Below, one piece after another: positions 26,960-38,449 of a DNA stretch of 64,000 bases (its first letter is position 1; each line of letters starts with the position of its first letter). The notes below the pieces were generated by a model. It made no database searches and was not told the DNA's origin. It saw only the letters and a program-made list of their open reading frames with translations. A program made the translations under genes and the position numbers. The stretch is from Oxytricha trifallax (Eukaryota > Ciliophora > Spirotrichea > Sporadotrichida > Oxytrichidae): positions 50,408-114,407 of the forward strand of contig ARYC01000124.1 of the NCBI GenBank assembly GCA_000711775.1, written 5' to 3'.

Positions 26960-29498
26960 TTTAATTTATCCGATATAATAAAATATTTGTTTTCCTTTTA
27001 ATACTTTTTCTAATTTGAATATAGTCATTTTTTTTCATTACAAATTTTTATTAATTAAAACTTATTGGAAATCTGGTATATAGTTATTGATATTTTACTT
27101 CATTCTTTTGACTTTCGATACCTTCATTCAAACCTCCTCCTCTATAGATACGATAAGGCCAGTTCGAGTGTTATTATAGAAAAATAGAAGTACCATAGAA
27201 TGAATTAGTGTTAAATATAATTGAAATATTTTAATATTTGTGTTTTAACATTAATAATATATTAAGTTTTAACTTAATAACATTCAAATATATATTTTTA
27301 GAGGAGATAAGTTTGCAATTACTTTAGAAAACAAAATACATCAATTATTGGTAATAAAACATACAATTTGGAATCATATGAAATTAAAATTTCTTATTTT
27401 TTTAATTTATTGTATTTTAAATCTAAAGTCAAAATATTTATATTATATTATTTTTAAATTTAATTTCCTGTTATCTACTTTTATTTACTATTTTACTTTT
27501 AATATTTTAATTTAAAAATAGTTTCTTAATGATTTATGAGATATGCTTCTTCTTAAAATATAGATAATTTCCTCGGTGTTATTCCATATTCCATCTAGTG
27601 ATTTTTGATAATATAATTTTAATTTTATATAATTGATTTAAAAATTAAAAAAATTTATAGTTATGTTATGAAAAATTATTTATTTATATATAAAATATTT
27701 TAAATCGCTATTTATAGCAATGATTGAACTATTTAATCCTTGATTTGTTTTAAATATAAACTAATAATATTTTTTTATTATTAAATATCCTAAAATAAAA
27801 ATCCTCTTTATTATATCTTGCGATTTTACATAGTATTAATTACCAAATAAAAATAAATATATTTTATAAACTCTCTATAATTAAACTATAATTAGCTAAT
27901 TATAAATCTATAAATTAACTTAATAATTTCTAAAATAAATGTTAATTGTTTGATTATATATCATCACTTATTTACAATCTGATCGTTAATTTATTATTTA
28001 TGCTTTAATTGAATAATAAAATTAAGTTAATTTTTAGGAGTTTTATCAATATATTTATAAATAATTGAATAATATTTGTTGGTTAGTAATCTATTGTAAA
28101 GTAGAAAACAATAATATTATATTCCTAACTATTATTCGTTGTGTTTATTTAAATGCCAAATAATAAGCTAAGAATTTTAAAGTTAATAAATTATCTAAGA
28201 AACTATATAAGTTTTATTTTCATGTAACACTGCAGTTAATTAATAATAGTGATTCTTAAAATGCTGTATTTTATAAATATCCCACAAATAAATAAAGTTC
28301 TTTTATTGATAAAAGCGATATTTTTTTTATTATTAAATAAGATTAAATAACTTTTATTTGTAATTCTAAAATAATGTGATACTTTTTACTTATATTAAGT
28401 AAAAAAATAATATTTTTTTTAGTACTTAATCATGTATTAGTTTAATATTTGTTTAGTTTATTCATGCTACTTCCTTTTTATGTTTTAAATAAATAAAATT
28501 TATGTTTTATAGGTCTAATTAACTTGATTGGAATATATTAAGTTAAGTAATTTAGTCAACGGAAATAATCACTTTTTATTTTTATGATTATCTATTTAAA
28601 TTTGAAAAATACTTCTGACATCATAAATGCTTTAAATAGCTAAATTTGATTTATTTTAAACTTTACTCAACTAAATAAATTTTTATTATTTTTATTATAT
28701 ATAAAAGTTATGGTTGTGAGACAGTTGCCAACCAAATATTTATTATTTAAAGAATAATATTTAAATATCACAAATATTGATATTAATCTTAGTAACTTAA
28801 TATTAAATAATATAAGTACTTCAATAAAGACGAATTTATAATAAAAAAACTATTAAATTATAATAATAAAATTTCATTTTGCTTTTAAAATATAATAATA
28901 TTAATTCAAAGAATATTAATTTGATTAAATATAATAAACAAATTAATTAGAATATGTTTTATAAATTCAAATTTATAATTATTAAATTGATTTAAAGGTA
29001 GCTTGACTTTCTTTTATATTTAAAATATATTACTTTATTTAGTTAAGTTAAATCTTTAAAGGACTAATAAATGAAAATTCAAAATTAATTATTTAAATTT
29101 TAATATATTTATTTGAAGAATTATCAAGAGTAATTAAAATCAATAAAATTATCAATAAAATAAGAATAAAAAAAATTTAATATTATTAAATCACCTAATT
29201 TTTATGAATATTTTTTATTAAATAATTATATTTATCCAACATGCTATATTAACTCTTCCTTTATTTCAATAATTTCCTTCAAAAAGATTTAATATATTTA
29301 ATAAAATTATAATATGAGTTTAATATTTTTGTTTTATAAATATTATTTATTTATTATTTTTTATATTAACTCTGATTGTCCCATACTTAATGATATTTTT
29401 AATAAATCTATAATGCAATTTATTGGATAAGCTCATATCTAGCAAGACCTTGTCCATTTAATTGCTTAAAATTTATAAATATTTTTAATACAATTTTT
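26960..29498. other. AT-rich DNA within the left duplication unit
   Basis: No gene or element seen; homology to about 36.5-37 kb and 39-42 kb is the only notable property. A GC-richer patch at about 27100-27170 shows no recognisable product. Confidence 0.45.
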
Positions 29499-29981
29499 GG
29501 GGGGGAAGTTTCCTGCACCAGTTTATGATTTAAAAAAAATTTTAGGGAAGTTTCCTGCACTTTTTAAAAAAAAAATTTATCATTAAAATTAATTTTATAA
29601 TAACTATAAACAACTTTGAAATTAATTTTATTGATAAAATTAAACTTAATTTATTTATTGATTATTTAATATCTCTATTCAGATTCTAACAACTCTGACA
29701 TATTTCATTTTATATTTTTAGGTTTCTGTCTTAAACCATTTTTTTCTGTACTTATAGTAATTCCAAATATTTTATCCAATTTTTAATGAAATTCTGATTC
29801 AGTTTATCTTGTTCTTTACATACCTATATAATCTTAGACTATATTTTCTTGAACTACTTAAATGATGTATAAATATCCTTTTAATATAAAAGGGTCATAA
29901 AATTGTTAAATTTTTTAATTTATGCAAAATTTATTCAATTTTACATAAAAATTAAAAAAGTGCAGGAAACTTCCCCCCCCC
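29499..29981. mobile_element. GGGGGAAGTTTCC-TIR element, copy A
   Basis: A 482-bp element with inverted ends. The left end is GGGGGGGAAGTTTCCTGCAC, with a second GGGAAGTTTCCTGCAC about 45 bp further in; the right end is GTGCAGGAAACTTCCCCCC plus extra C. It is flanked by AATTTTT (or CAATTTTT) on both sides, an apparent 7-8-bp target duplication that resembles hAT-type insertion. The interior is AT-rich without an ORF, so it is non-autonomous. A second member of nearly the same length lies 20 bp downstream. Confidence 0.8.
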
Positions 29982-30000
29982 AATTTTTATATATATATAT

Positions 30001-30482
30001 GGGGGAGGAAGTTTCCTGCCAAGGTTTATGATAAAAATAAATTTTTAGGGAAGTTTCCTGTCAAAATAATTTTATATTTATTTTTTTCTTGAATCAATTT
30101 TAATTTTTGAAAATATAAACAAATTTTATATGATTTTTATAAACTTATGATTCAATCAATTTATTCTACCATTCATAAAGGTTTACAAGATCTACTTCAT
30201 ATCAGACAATATTTTATCTTTATATCTTATTGTTGTCTATTTATATATCAGAATTTTTAGTAAGAATTATAATAAAAAATATTTTACTATGTCTAAAATT
30301 TTTAATTAAAGATTATTACATTTTATCTTATTTAAATCTTATTAAATTTTAAATTTATCTTATAAACAATTAATAAAATAGAAAATTAATAATTCAAAAA
30401 TTTTATATTTAATTAACACTTAATATTTTATTTAAATTTACTTGACAGGAAACTTCCCTCTTGTCAGGAAACTTCCTCCCCT
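30001..30482. mobile_element. GGGGGAAGTTTCC-TIR element, copy B
   Basis: About 482 bp. The left end is GGGGGAGGAAGTTTCCTG, followed by a second GGGAAGTTTCCTGTC about 45 bp in; the right end has both complements (GACAGGAAACTTCCC and GTCAGGAAACTTCCTCCCC). It is flanked by TA repeats on both sides. The first 75 bp align with copy A (both contain a TTTATGAT block between the two subterminal repeats), so they are the same family. The apparent ORF at 30442-30642 starts inside the right end and is not a gene. Confidence 0.8.
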
Positions 30483-30483
30483 C

Positions 30484-30511
30484 ATATATATATATATATA
30501 TATATATATAC
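30484..30511. repeat. (TA)n microsatellite
   Basis: About 14 TA units against the right end of element B; a shorter TA run separates elements A and B at about 29988-30000. Confidence 0.9.
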
Positions 30512-32730
30512 AGCTTTTTTTAAACAAACAGATATATTATTTAAACAAATTACAGCATTTTACATTTAAAAATGAAAAAATAATATTTTTTAGAACTCTA
30601 CTATATAATATCAATGCAAAATTAAATTATGCTTGCCTTTAAATTAAATATTAAATTTTAAAATGGCTATTTTTCATTTATTAATAGATATTTAATTTAT
30701 TTATTATTATTTAATATATCAAATATTAACTTATTTGGGTATGCTGATTTAAATAGGGAAAGTATATTATAAACACTATGGATATAATAAAATTATTAAG
30801 TCTAACATGACATTTTTAATGATATTATATAATTGTAATTTTTAAATATATTTATTTTAACTTAAAATTAAATTATAATATAAAATAAGAAAAGTTAACA
30901 CATTTTAAAATTATGAAAATAAATTATTTAAAAATTTGTCTATAAAATTATTGCTAATATCAATCTCGACGATAATAACAATATTTAAGATTAAAACTAA
31001 AATAATATATTACTAATTAAAATATTGTATAAAAGTTTTAATTTTTAGTCTAAACTTCATCTACTGGTTTTTGGTTTACAGCATTCCTACTTTTCATAGA
31101 AATTTTATTTATTAATATTTATATTTTTTCCTAGAAACTAAATAAAAATAGAGTATAATTCAAAGCAATATTATAAATTAATATAATATAAAGATAAATT
31201 TGCAATTTAAATTAAATCAAGAATTAAATTTAAAAGATTTATATAAAATAGTTAGTTCATTGAATGTTATTTTATTGATAATACTTATTAATTATTATAA
31301 TTTCTGAAATAAGACAAATAGTTATTATATAAAATATAATTAATGCAATTTAAGAAAGTGAAAATTGTTCACTTATTTTTTTCTTTAATAAGTTAATTTA
31401 AATTAAGTATATCATTTTTGTCCGAGCGCTCATTCATGATATAAAAGATATTAAGTGATTTTAATACCCCTTTTTAAACTAAACAAGTTATTATAATTAA
31501 AAATAAATAAGGATTATAGTAATTAATAGACTTAGCCAATTTTGAAGATTATTTACAAATACTATTATTATAAAACATTTTTTATGAAATGATTTGCTTT
31601 TATTTAAAAGATTATTCATAAAGTTGTTAATATCATATTGCCAATTTTTGCTAAGTAAATATATTATTAAATAATAATAAATTAATATTTATTCATTCAT
31701 AGTATTACAAGAAAACATGACTAATTTGTAAGCTAAGTCCAAAAAGGCAAGTAAATACTTATATATTAAATCTAATAACAATATGTTAGCTGTGCTCTTG
31801 ATTGCTGATTGAGTGGCAAAGAGCTGATATTATTGAGCTTTTAAGAATAAATAAGTCTCTAGAGAGTTTCTCAAGCTACATTAGAATTTTGGGAAGCATT
31901 ATATTTATTATATTTTAATTATATTAAATCTTTAAAATAATTATGAAATTTATTTAAAAATATAATTTTAATAATTCCAAGAAAATTCATTCATTATTTA
32001 ACAATAATTCAATGAAATAGACTATTTAAATGCAATAGTCTATATAATTACTTATTATTTTAAAAACTATTTAATTTTTAATAAATTTAATTATATATTA
32101 AATTAGAAAGCAAAATAAAACAAACAATATAATTGAAACCAATTTGATTTTTCATTTTAAAATAAACTTTTGTAAATACAATTATATAATTTATATTAGT
32201 CCAAATAAATTAAGATTTATCTCTAAAATCTAGTTAAAATTATTAATAAAAAGATTTAAAATATATAATAAATAGAGGAGCATACCTCATAATCATAAAA
32301 AGAGTTTAGTTATTACTTCATATTTTACTTAATTATTCTAGGGTTAGATGAAGTCTCAATCAGATTCCTAGTAAGAGGACTTACTTAAAATACTATAATT
32401 TTAATTTTAAAAAAATTCATTATATATTATAGGCTTGCAAGTATTGCTGGGCGATTAAATGGAAGCAAATTTAATATTTAATGTAATTTAATTTTTTATA
32501 TTATTTATTGTTTAAGATCCTTTTTCTCATTCATAAAATATAAAAAAACAATAAGTAATAAATTAAACAAAAAGTTTGGAGAAGATAAAATAAACATAAC
32601 TTTCTAAATTATAACATTTACTTAAAATATAGTGCATGATGTGGATCATTAGCTTGTGGAGTTTCCATTGAAATTAATTAGAAAAATATTATTAAAATTA
32701 TAAATTTATAAATATATTCAGATTATTAAA
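30512..32730. other. AT-rich DNA within the left duplication unit
   Basis: No gene seen. A GC-richer patch at about 31780-31910, with GTTTCTCAAGCTACATTAG and TTTTGGGAAGCAT, has a counterpart at 42190-42230, which supports the segmental duplication. Confidence 0.45.
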
Positions 32731-33360
32731 TTAGAAAGTTAAAGGATTGGGTGCCCACAGGGGCCTGAGTCCGGAGACTCTCAAATAGAGCTTTCTACTA
32801 CACTAAGGCCTGCTGAGGGTAGGCAGGGGATTGCTGGGTTCACCGCATTAGGGGCCAGTCGGCGGGGTTCAATCTGTCAGATCCTAGACTCCTCGAGTCA
32901 TCTGCACGCTAAGGATTTCCCTGCATTAGATGAGCTACCTGGCATGAATTCAGCTTCCTAAGTAATAGGGAGCAGGATGAAAGTGGTGCTCAACCTTCAA
33001 AAGTTAGACGATGAGAACCATATAAACCAACGATAATGATTTTTCTCCCACAGCAGGTCGGGTTAATGAGGCTACCACAGCGAAAGGACAGAGACTACTA
33101 TCTCAGAAGCGGTGGAACCTGGTAAGCGTTTTCTCCAGACTCCCCTTTAATTATTTACAGGAAGAAGATCTCTGCAAGCTCTGCGGGGAACACTCCTGGT
33201 TCGCTAGGCTCATATTTCGTATGCATCTCGGTACAGGGAAAAGTGGAATGGGGGGGCGAGGTGGTTTTTTGGAGTTTTTCTAGTTCATGACTTGCCACGT
33301 CAACTCACTTCAGATACGTCTACGTCACGACTAAAATTGATGGTTTGATTTTAGTATTAA
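32731..33360 (+). ncRNA. GC-rich structured repeat, copy 3 (possible ncRNA)
   Basis: Same family and orientation as 11270 and 19048. It starts TTAGAAAGTTAA and contains CTTTCTACTACACTAAGGCC. Stems are CCTGC/GCAGG (32809-32813 with 32823-32827) and GACTC CTC GAGTC (32887-32899). CACGCTAAGGATTTCCCTGC and GATGAGCTACCTGGCATGAA are close to identical in copy 1 or 2. GGCGGGGTTCAATCTGTCAG resembles a Pol III B box. The 3' end, after TCTACGTCACGAC, is GATGGTTTGATTTTAGTATT. The interior near 33160-33270 differs from copy 2, so the 3' third evolves faster. No conserved ORF. Confidence 0.55.
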
Positions 33361-34195
33361 ACAGTGATTAATAAATATTTAATTTTTAGTATAACTCGTT
33401 AATCATCAATTAATGTTAATTAATCACTAATTTAAATTTATATTTTGAAAACTATTTTATTATGAAAATTAAAACTAATTAATGAAATATTATAATCTAT
33501 TTGATTTCCTTTCATTACATAGTAAAACTACTTTTGTCTAAAAATGAATTGAAATATAATAAGGAATTAAATTTATTCAAATAGTAAAAAGGTAAATATA
33601 ATCACTAAAATCAAAATTTACATACATTTTTTTTAATTCGCAATAAAAGATAAAACAATTAATAAGCAAATTTTTATTTAAATTAAGAATAAGCCTCCTA
33701 TGTGAAGCTGCTTTTTAAAGTTCTTTTTTTCCTTTAATCTTTCTAGTGATTTCATTTAAATTATATTTTTTTTATATAATTAAATGAATTAATTTAATTA
33801 ATTGAGATTTTTAAACTAATCAGCTGGCTCCATCGTTCCTAGATACTCTTGGCCAAGGAAAAGCAATATTCGATTTCTTTTTGGGGTGCATGATTAAAGT
33901 GTAATTTAATTTATAATTAAATATTACTTCAAAATTTGTTTTTAAATTATAATTAAAAAAATGAAATGAAATAGAGAGACTTTCATTTTGAATTTGTTAA
34001 TCATTATAAAAAAAATATTGTGATTTTTATTATAAATAAATAAATATAGTAATTGAAATTCAAATATATGAATATATAATAAGGTAAAAATATCGTTTTA
34101 TAAGTCGATTAGAAAATTAACAATCTGACAAGAGTGATATATAATAATATTCTGGGTTTGATCTGTTAATAATTAATCTCTTTTAATCATAATAT

Positions 34196-34498
34196 CTCGT
34201 TCTAAGTCCTCGACCTCCCTCTTCACGCAGACAATTAGGTGTATTGTTCCCTGACTTTCATCATAGTTCTCTTAATTCGTGCTGTATAGCTTGTAAATCC
34301 AGTAGCTTTGATATTTCTGCACATTCTCAGTGTCTTCCGTGTGAATTTAGAGCATCTTCTAATATCGTGTCTTCTCCAGTTGCTCCGGCTCCCACAGTAT
34401 ATACTGTGTATCAGAAGGTACAACTTGTAAAAAATACAAACTTTAAAGTCAAAATTTTTAAAATGTAGGTAATAGTAACAATCATAGATGAACGAAGA
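34196..34498 (+). pseudogene. Cys-containing coding segment in left palindrome arm
   Basis: Open with TAA/TAG as Gln from the arm's AT-rich border to TGA near 34508. Key parts are VLSPRPPSSRRQLGVLFPDF, then SCCIACKSSSFDISAHSQCL with PCEF, and VAPAPTVYTVYQKVQLVKN. The C-x2-C spacing with a following C-x2-C resembles growth-factor-receptor-type Cys-rich segments of ciliate surface proteins, but this is weak. There is no credible start codon. A diverged copy at about 37102-37186 keeps the protein pattern (VVPTPTVNTVNQQV) with TAG TAG in place of the Gln-Lys pair, which supports this frame and the ciliate code. The opposite frame (a 92-codon ORF) is therefore probably a shadow. Confidence 0.35.
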
Positions 34499-34598
34499 AT
34501 AAGGTTTTGACAAAAATGAAATAAGTTAAGGTAAAAGTGAATTCTCCAAATAGAAATGTTACTTACCTTAACTTATTTCATTTTTGTCAAAACCTTAT

Positions 34599-34901
34599 TC
34601 TTCGTTCATCTATGATTGTTACTATTACCTACATTTTAAAAATTTTGACTTTAAAGTTTGTATTTTTTACAAGTTGTACCTTCTGATACACAGTATATAC
34701 TGTGGGAGCCGGAGCAACTGGAGAAGACACGATATTAGAAGATGCTCTAAATTCACACGGAAGACACTGAGAATGTGCAGAAATATCAAAGCTACTGGAT
34801 TTACAAGCTATACAGCACGAATTAAGAGAACTATGATGAAAGTCAGGGAACAATACACCTAATTGTCTGCGTGAAGAGGGAGGTCGAGGACTTAGAACGA
34901 G
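34599..34901 (-). pseudogene. Same Cys-containing segment in right palindrome arm
   Basis: Exact inverted duplicate of the segment at 34196-34498, so the same peptide is read on the minus strand. Having two identical inverted copies means that any read-through transcript folds back on itself. No additional sequence distinguishes the two. Confidence 0.35.
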
Positions 34902-35017
34902 ATATTATGATTAAAAGAGATTAATTATTAACAGATCAAACCCAGAATATTATTATATATCACTCTTGTCAGATTGTTAATTTTCTAATCGACTTATAAA
35001 ACGATATTTTTACCTTA

Positions 35018-36900
35018 TTTATTTATAATTCTAAATTTATTAATCTTAAATTACAAAATATTTCATTAAAGTTAACTTATCTTTATTGAAGTTGATAGGA
35101 AATAATACCGCTTAATAAAATCTCTAAATTAATTAAAAAAATCAATAGCTTTAAAAACATTTGATATAATTAATTTCAAGTAGAAATTTTTTAAAAAATG
35201 TTTATAATATATTCATACTAAATATAATTCTTTCTAAAAGTATAATAATCTTTCTCCAATTTTATTATTTTTACGAATTAAGAATTTACTATAATTTCAA
35301 TTATTTAATTTAATAAATAATTATATTTGAGTCTAATAGGCTTAAAAATTGAGAAATGAATAACATAGAAAACGTCTAATTATAAGCTAATTGTTTTAAA
35401 GATAGCTTTCATGGTCTTCTTCAAAATGTGTTTTTTTTATTACTACAATAATTTTATTTGAAATATCAAAGTAATAATAATAATAACAATTTAGGATTTA
35501 AAATTTTTTTTAAATTAAAATAATATAAAATTTATTTTTAAATAAATGTTATAATCTACTTAAAATATATTTTAATAAATTATTCATTATTTATATTCTT
35601 TTTTTTAAATATAAATAAATAGTTTTATAATATTTTATCAGTTTTTTATAATTATTAATAAATAATTCTCCTATCTTAATATTGATTAAAGAAAATATTC
35701 TTAACAAAATTAATAAGATACGATTTTTAAATTAGAGATGCGAATATCAAACTTTGACATAATTTTTATTTATGATTATGACTTAGCATTCTTCTTTTTT
35801 AAATGATATTAGATATTAATTCTAATACTTAAATTTTTAATATATTTTTTAATTTAAATTTCTTCTATAAATTTAAAACATAAAATATATTTTAGTTTTT
35901 TATTTAATTTAATGATATAAAATAGTTTTTAAAATGGTTCTTAATTTTTTATACTTTTATATTATAATAAATTTTGAGATCTTGAAATTTTAAAAATAAT
36001 ATAATTAATTGATATATTGGAAATTAATTCTTATTTTAATTTAAAAATAAATGCTATTTCTTTTTAATATTTCGCTAATCTAAACCATAAGAAAGTTCAG
36101 TATCAAATTGATTTTTTGATTGCTGTTAATCCTTAAATATTATTATAAATTTTTAATTAAATGTAATCCTTGAAATATTCAAATCAAATATTGCTGAATA
36201 GTTTTTATGAGATTATAGCATTCTAAAAATTTAATGGAATTATATAATAGTAATCATGCGTTCAATCTTATTTTATTACACTTTGGATATTAATTTAAAA
36301 ATATTAGAAAATTGGTCGATAAGATAACAGTTTGAATCTTAAATAAATTATAGAATACTTAAGATAAAAAAGATCTAAATTTTAAGAAAATTCCTCGATT
36401 ATTTCAATTTTAAGTATATTTTTATTACAATTAAAGAATTGGGTATGGTTTTCATATTTTTAAATAGAATTTCTATAAAGTATTTAAAATTTTTTAATTA
36501 GTTGAGATATTTGACTCTTTTATTCAGTTTCATTATTAATTCTATTTCTTATCTAGTAATTATTTTGACATTTTAGATAAACTTAGCTATATTAACTCAT
36601 TAATGATAATTATTTATGAAATATATGGATTTTATTGTTTATTTTTCTATGTTTAAAAATTTATTTTTTATCATAACAATTCATTTTAATTAATATAAAG
36701 AAAATAAGTTTTATTTTATATAGGAAAACAAAATAGATTAATATACGATAATAAAACAAAAAATGTTAAAATCATAAGAAATACATTTTTGAATAAAATC
36801 TTTTTATTATTATAATTTCTTATGGAATTATAAGTTGATTAGAATTTTAATAATCAATTAGCGATTCACAATAAAGCTCTGGTTTCAAATTTATATTATA
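35018..36900. other. AT-rich DNA within the right duplication unit
   Basis: No gene or element. 36070-36460 aligns by eye with 26520-26960, including AGATTATAGC and TTGGGTATGG/TTGGGCATGA. Confidence 0.45.
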
Positions 36901-37101
36901 ATTCTCCCTTTATCTTACATTATCTCAAACATTATCATCCACTTTCTTACCGCTGTATACAATACACATTCTTTTCTGTTCTTCAATAGTTGTATGTGAT
37001 TTTATGCTTTAGATTAATTTTAATCGTAGTCATGATAATTCCACATATTTTCAGTAATTTTGGCTATATAATAAGCATCTTGGCGACTTTTTTTAATTAA
37101 A

Positions 37102-37186
37102 GTTGTTCCCACTCCCACTGTAAATACAGTGAATTAGTAGGTACTCCAGCTAACAACATTTAATTTTAAGTTCAAATCTTTAAAAA
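37102..37186 (+). pseudogene. Diverged copy of the Cys-segment tail
   Basis: About 28 codons giving VVPTPTVNTVNQQVLQL and FNFKFKSLKI, against VAPAPTVYTVYQKVQL and NFKVKIFKM in the palindrome at 34 kb. Several of the differences are third-position synonymous, and the two Q codons are TAG TAG. The sequence upstream (36900-37100) is GC-richer than average but I could not align the Cys part. It suggests that the peptide-coding sequence is repeated in this genome independently of the palindrome. Confidence 0.35.
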
Positions 37187-37573
37187 TAGTTGATAAAAAT
37201 TAAGAGATATCCCAATGATATTTTCTAAATTTCTTCCAGTGCTTTTACAAAACTTAATAATACCTGAATTCTAATTTAAATATTCTAAAAATTATTTTTT
37301 ATTTAATAATTATTTTATAATAAATATTAGATTGTCAATGGGACATGTTAAAAACATCGTTTGAATTCTTCAACTCTATTCTCTTTGGAAAAAATTAATA
37401 AAATAAATAAATTTTATGATTACTTATCCTTTTTTCTTATAATTATAAAAATTTAAATTCATCTATAAATAATTATCTTGGTGATATAAAATATATATTT
37501 TTTAATGAAATTTAAGTTCTAAATATTTTTTACTTATATTATCTTCAAAATAACATTATCTTAATTGATTATA

Positions 37574-38410
37574 TCAATCTTCAATTAATAGCAACCAAAT
37601 TTTAAAGACTTTTGATGTTTATTTTTCGTGTGATTATGTATAGTAATTACAATTATATTATATTTTGATTAAAGAATTTACATAAAGTTAGAACTTAATA
37701 GGCTGAGCATCATTGTATTCTTCCAGATTTCTATTTACAAATGTCTACAACGACTCTATCAACGGTATGACTTTCCTTTCTATCATTCCAGTTTATTTGA
37801 TGATCTTCAATAATGCTCTAAGCTTAGATTCTATCTCCGAAAGCATTACGAGATCATTTGGATTTTTCCAATGAAGCTTTACATATTCATTTAGATCATT
37901 GATCTCTCCACTTTAGACTAGATTAGTAAATTCTACGAGCATTTCTTGCTTTGTCTTGCTGGATTGCAAAGTGGATGAAGATCTTGAATTTTATGAACTT
38001 AGCCTTTCCTTCAATGCGGCAAAGTTATCTCTATCCCCAGCTATCATAATTACATCGAGTGATTTTTGCAATACCTCTTTGATGCTCTTCTCTTCGATGA
38101 CTTTGATTTTGATCCCAAGCTTTCTCAATACTTTTGTTCCAGAGCTCGTAGCTTATTAGAAATGACTTCTGTGAAGGCCTTTGGACAGAGGAAAGCACTC
38201 AAGCTCTAAATAGATCTACTGAGTATCAACGCCTTAATACACACTCACGCTTAAGATCCTTTTCTGTGATTTTTTAAGCTGTTTGATGATTGCCTCAGAG
38301 TTTTCAGGACCAAATGGGTATTCAGTTTCAAAGATGTGGATGTGTCTATAATTCATGCTTGTTTAAAGATATAATAGATCAAATTCAAGATAAAACACAG
38401 TGATCTCCAT
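37574..38410 (-). CDS. Hypothetical protein, possible NYN/PIN-like domain (ciliate code)
   Basis: An uninterrupted 278-codon frame when TAA/TAG are read as Gln (a dozen such codons), ending in TGA at 37576-37574. The first ATG is at 38410 (MEITVFYLEFDLLYL); an alternative start is Met19 (MNYRHIHIFE) at 38356. About residues 50-138 read like an NYN/LabA-type fold: ILSVSVYQG, then LRKLGIKIKV, then SLDVIMIAGDRDNFAALKER, where the family typically has D(A/V)..(L/I).(S/A)GDGDF. Residues 145-245 are charged and helical. Composition is exon-like, unlike its flanks. A family-2-related repeat lies just upstream of the start, so it may be element cargo. Chance frames this long are possible in AT-rich DNA, so composition and motif matter more than length. 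The domain call is by eye. Confidence 0.5.
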
Positions 38411-38449
38411 TAATCTCAATGTTTAAACATATAATATTATGAATTAAAT

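Larger units (their letters stand above)
23200..32730. repeat. Left unit of a diverged tandem segmental duplication
   Basis: Blocks in this interval reappear in the same order at 33.4-43.2 kb with moderate divergence. The pairs are 23287-23590 with 33476-33790, 24490-24900 with 33955-34080 plus 35018-35250, 26520-26960 with 36070-36460, 28610-28900 with 41725-42050, and 31860-32000 with 42190-42320. Insertions present in only one unit (25590-26340 and 29499-30482 here) interrupt the collinearity. The boundaries are approximate because the sequence is AT-rich and the copies have diverged. The structured repeat at 32731 sits at the junction. Confidence 0.55.
34080..35017. mobile_element. 938-bp near-perfect palindromic element (family 3)
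   Basis: Arms 34080-34534 and 34563-35017 are equal in length (455 bp) and practically identical in inverted orientation, around a 28-bp centre. The tips are TA-AGGTAAAAATATCG and its complement, giving a TA target duplication. The element at 48959 starts with the same TAAGGTAAAA. The outer ~110 bp of each arm is AT-rich; the rest has exon-like composition and encodes a Cys-containing peptide (next entry). The matching position in the left duplication unit (about 24.65 kb) lacks it, so it inserted after the duplication. The arm identity implies a recent origin or gene conversion. Confidence 0.85.

Noticed and set aside
30442..30642. 66-codon ORF
   Set aside because: Starts within the terminal repeat of element B and reads through a (TA)n run.
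34235..34862. 92-codon ORFs on opposite strands of the palindrome arms
   Set aside because: Mirror copies of one frame; the opposite frame is the one conserved at 37.1 kb, so these are probably shadows.
34080..35017. Palindrome as a sequencing or assembly artefact
   Set aside because: Kept as a real element because it has a TA duplication, tips shared with the element at 48959 and an uninterrupted counterpart site; still worth confirming with long reads.
37956..38159. 67-codon plus-strand ORF
   Set aside because: Shadow of the 278-codon minus-strand ORF.
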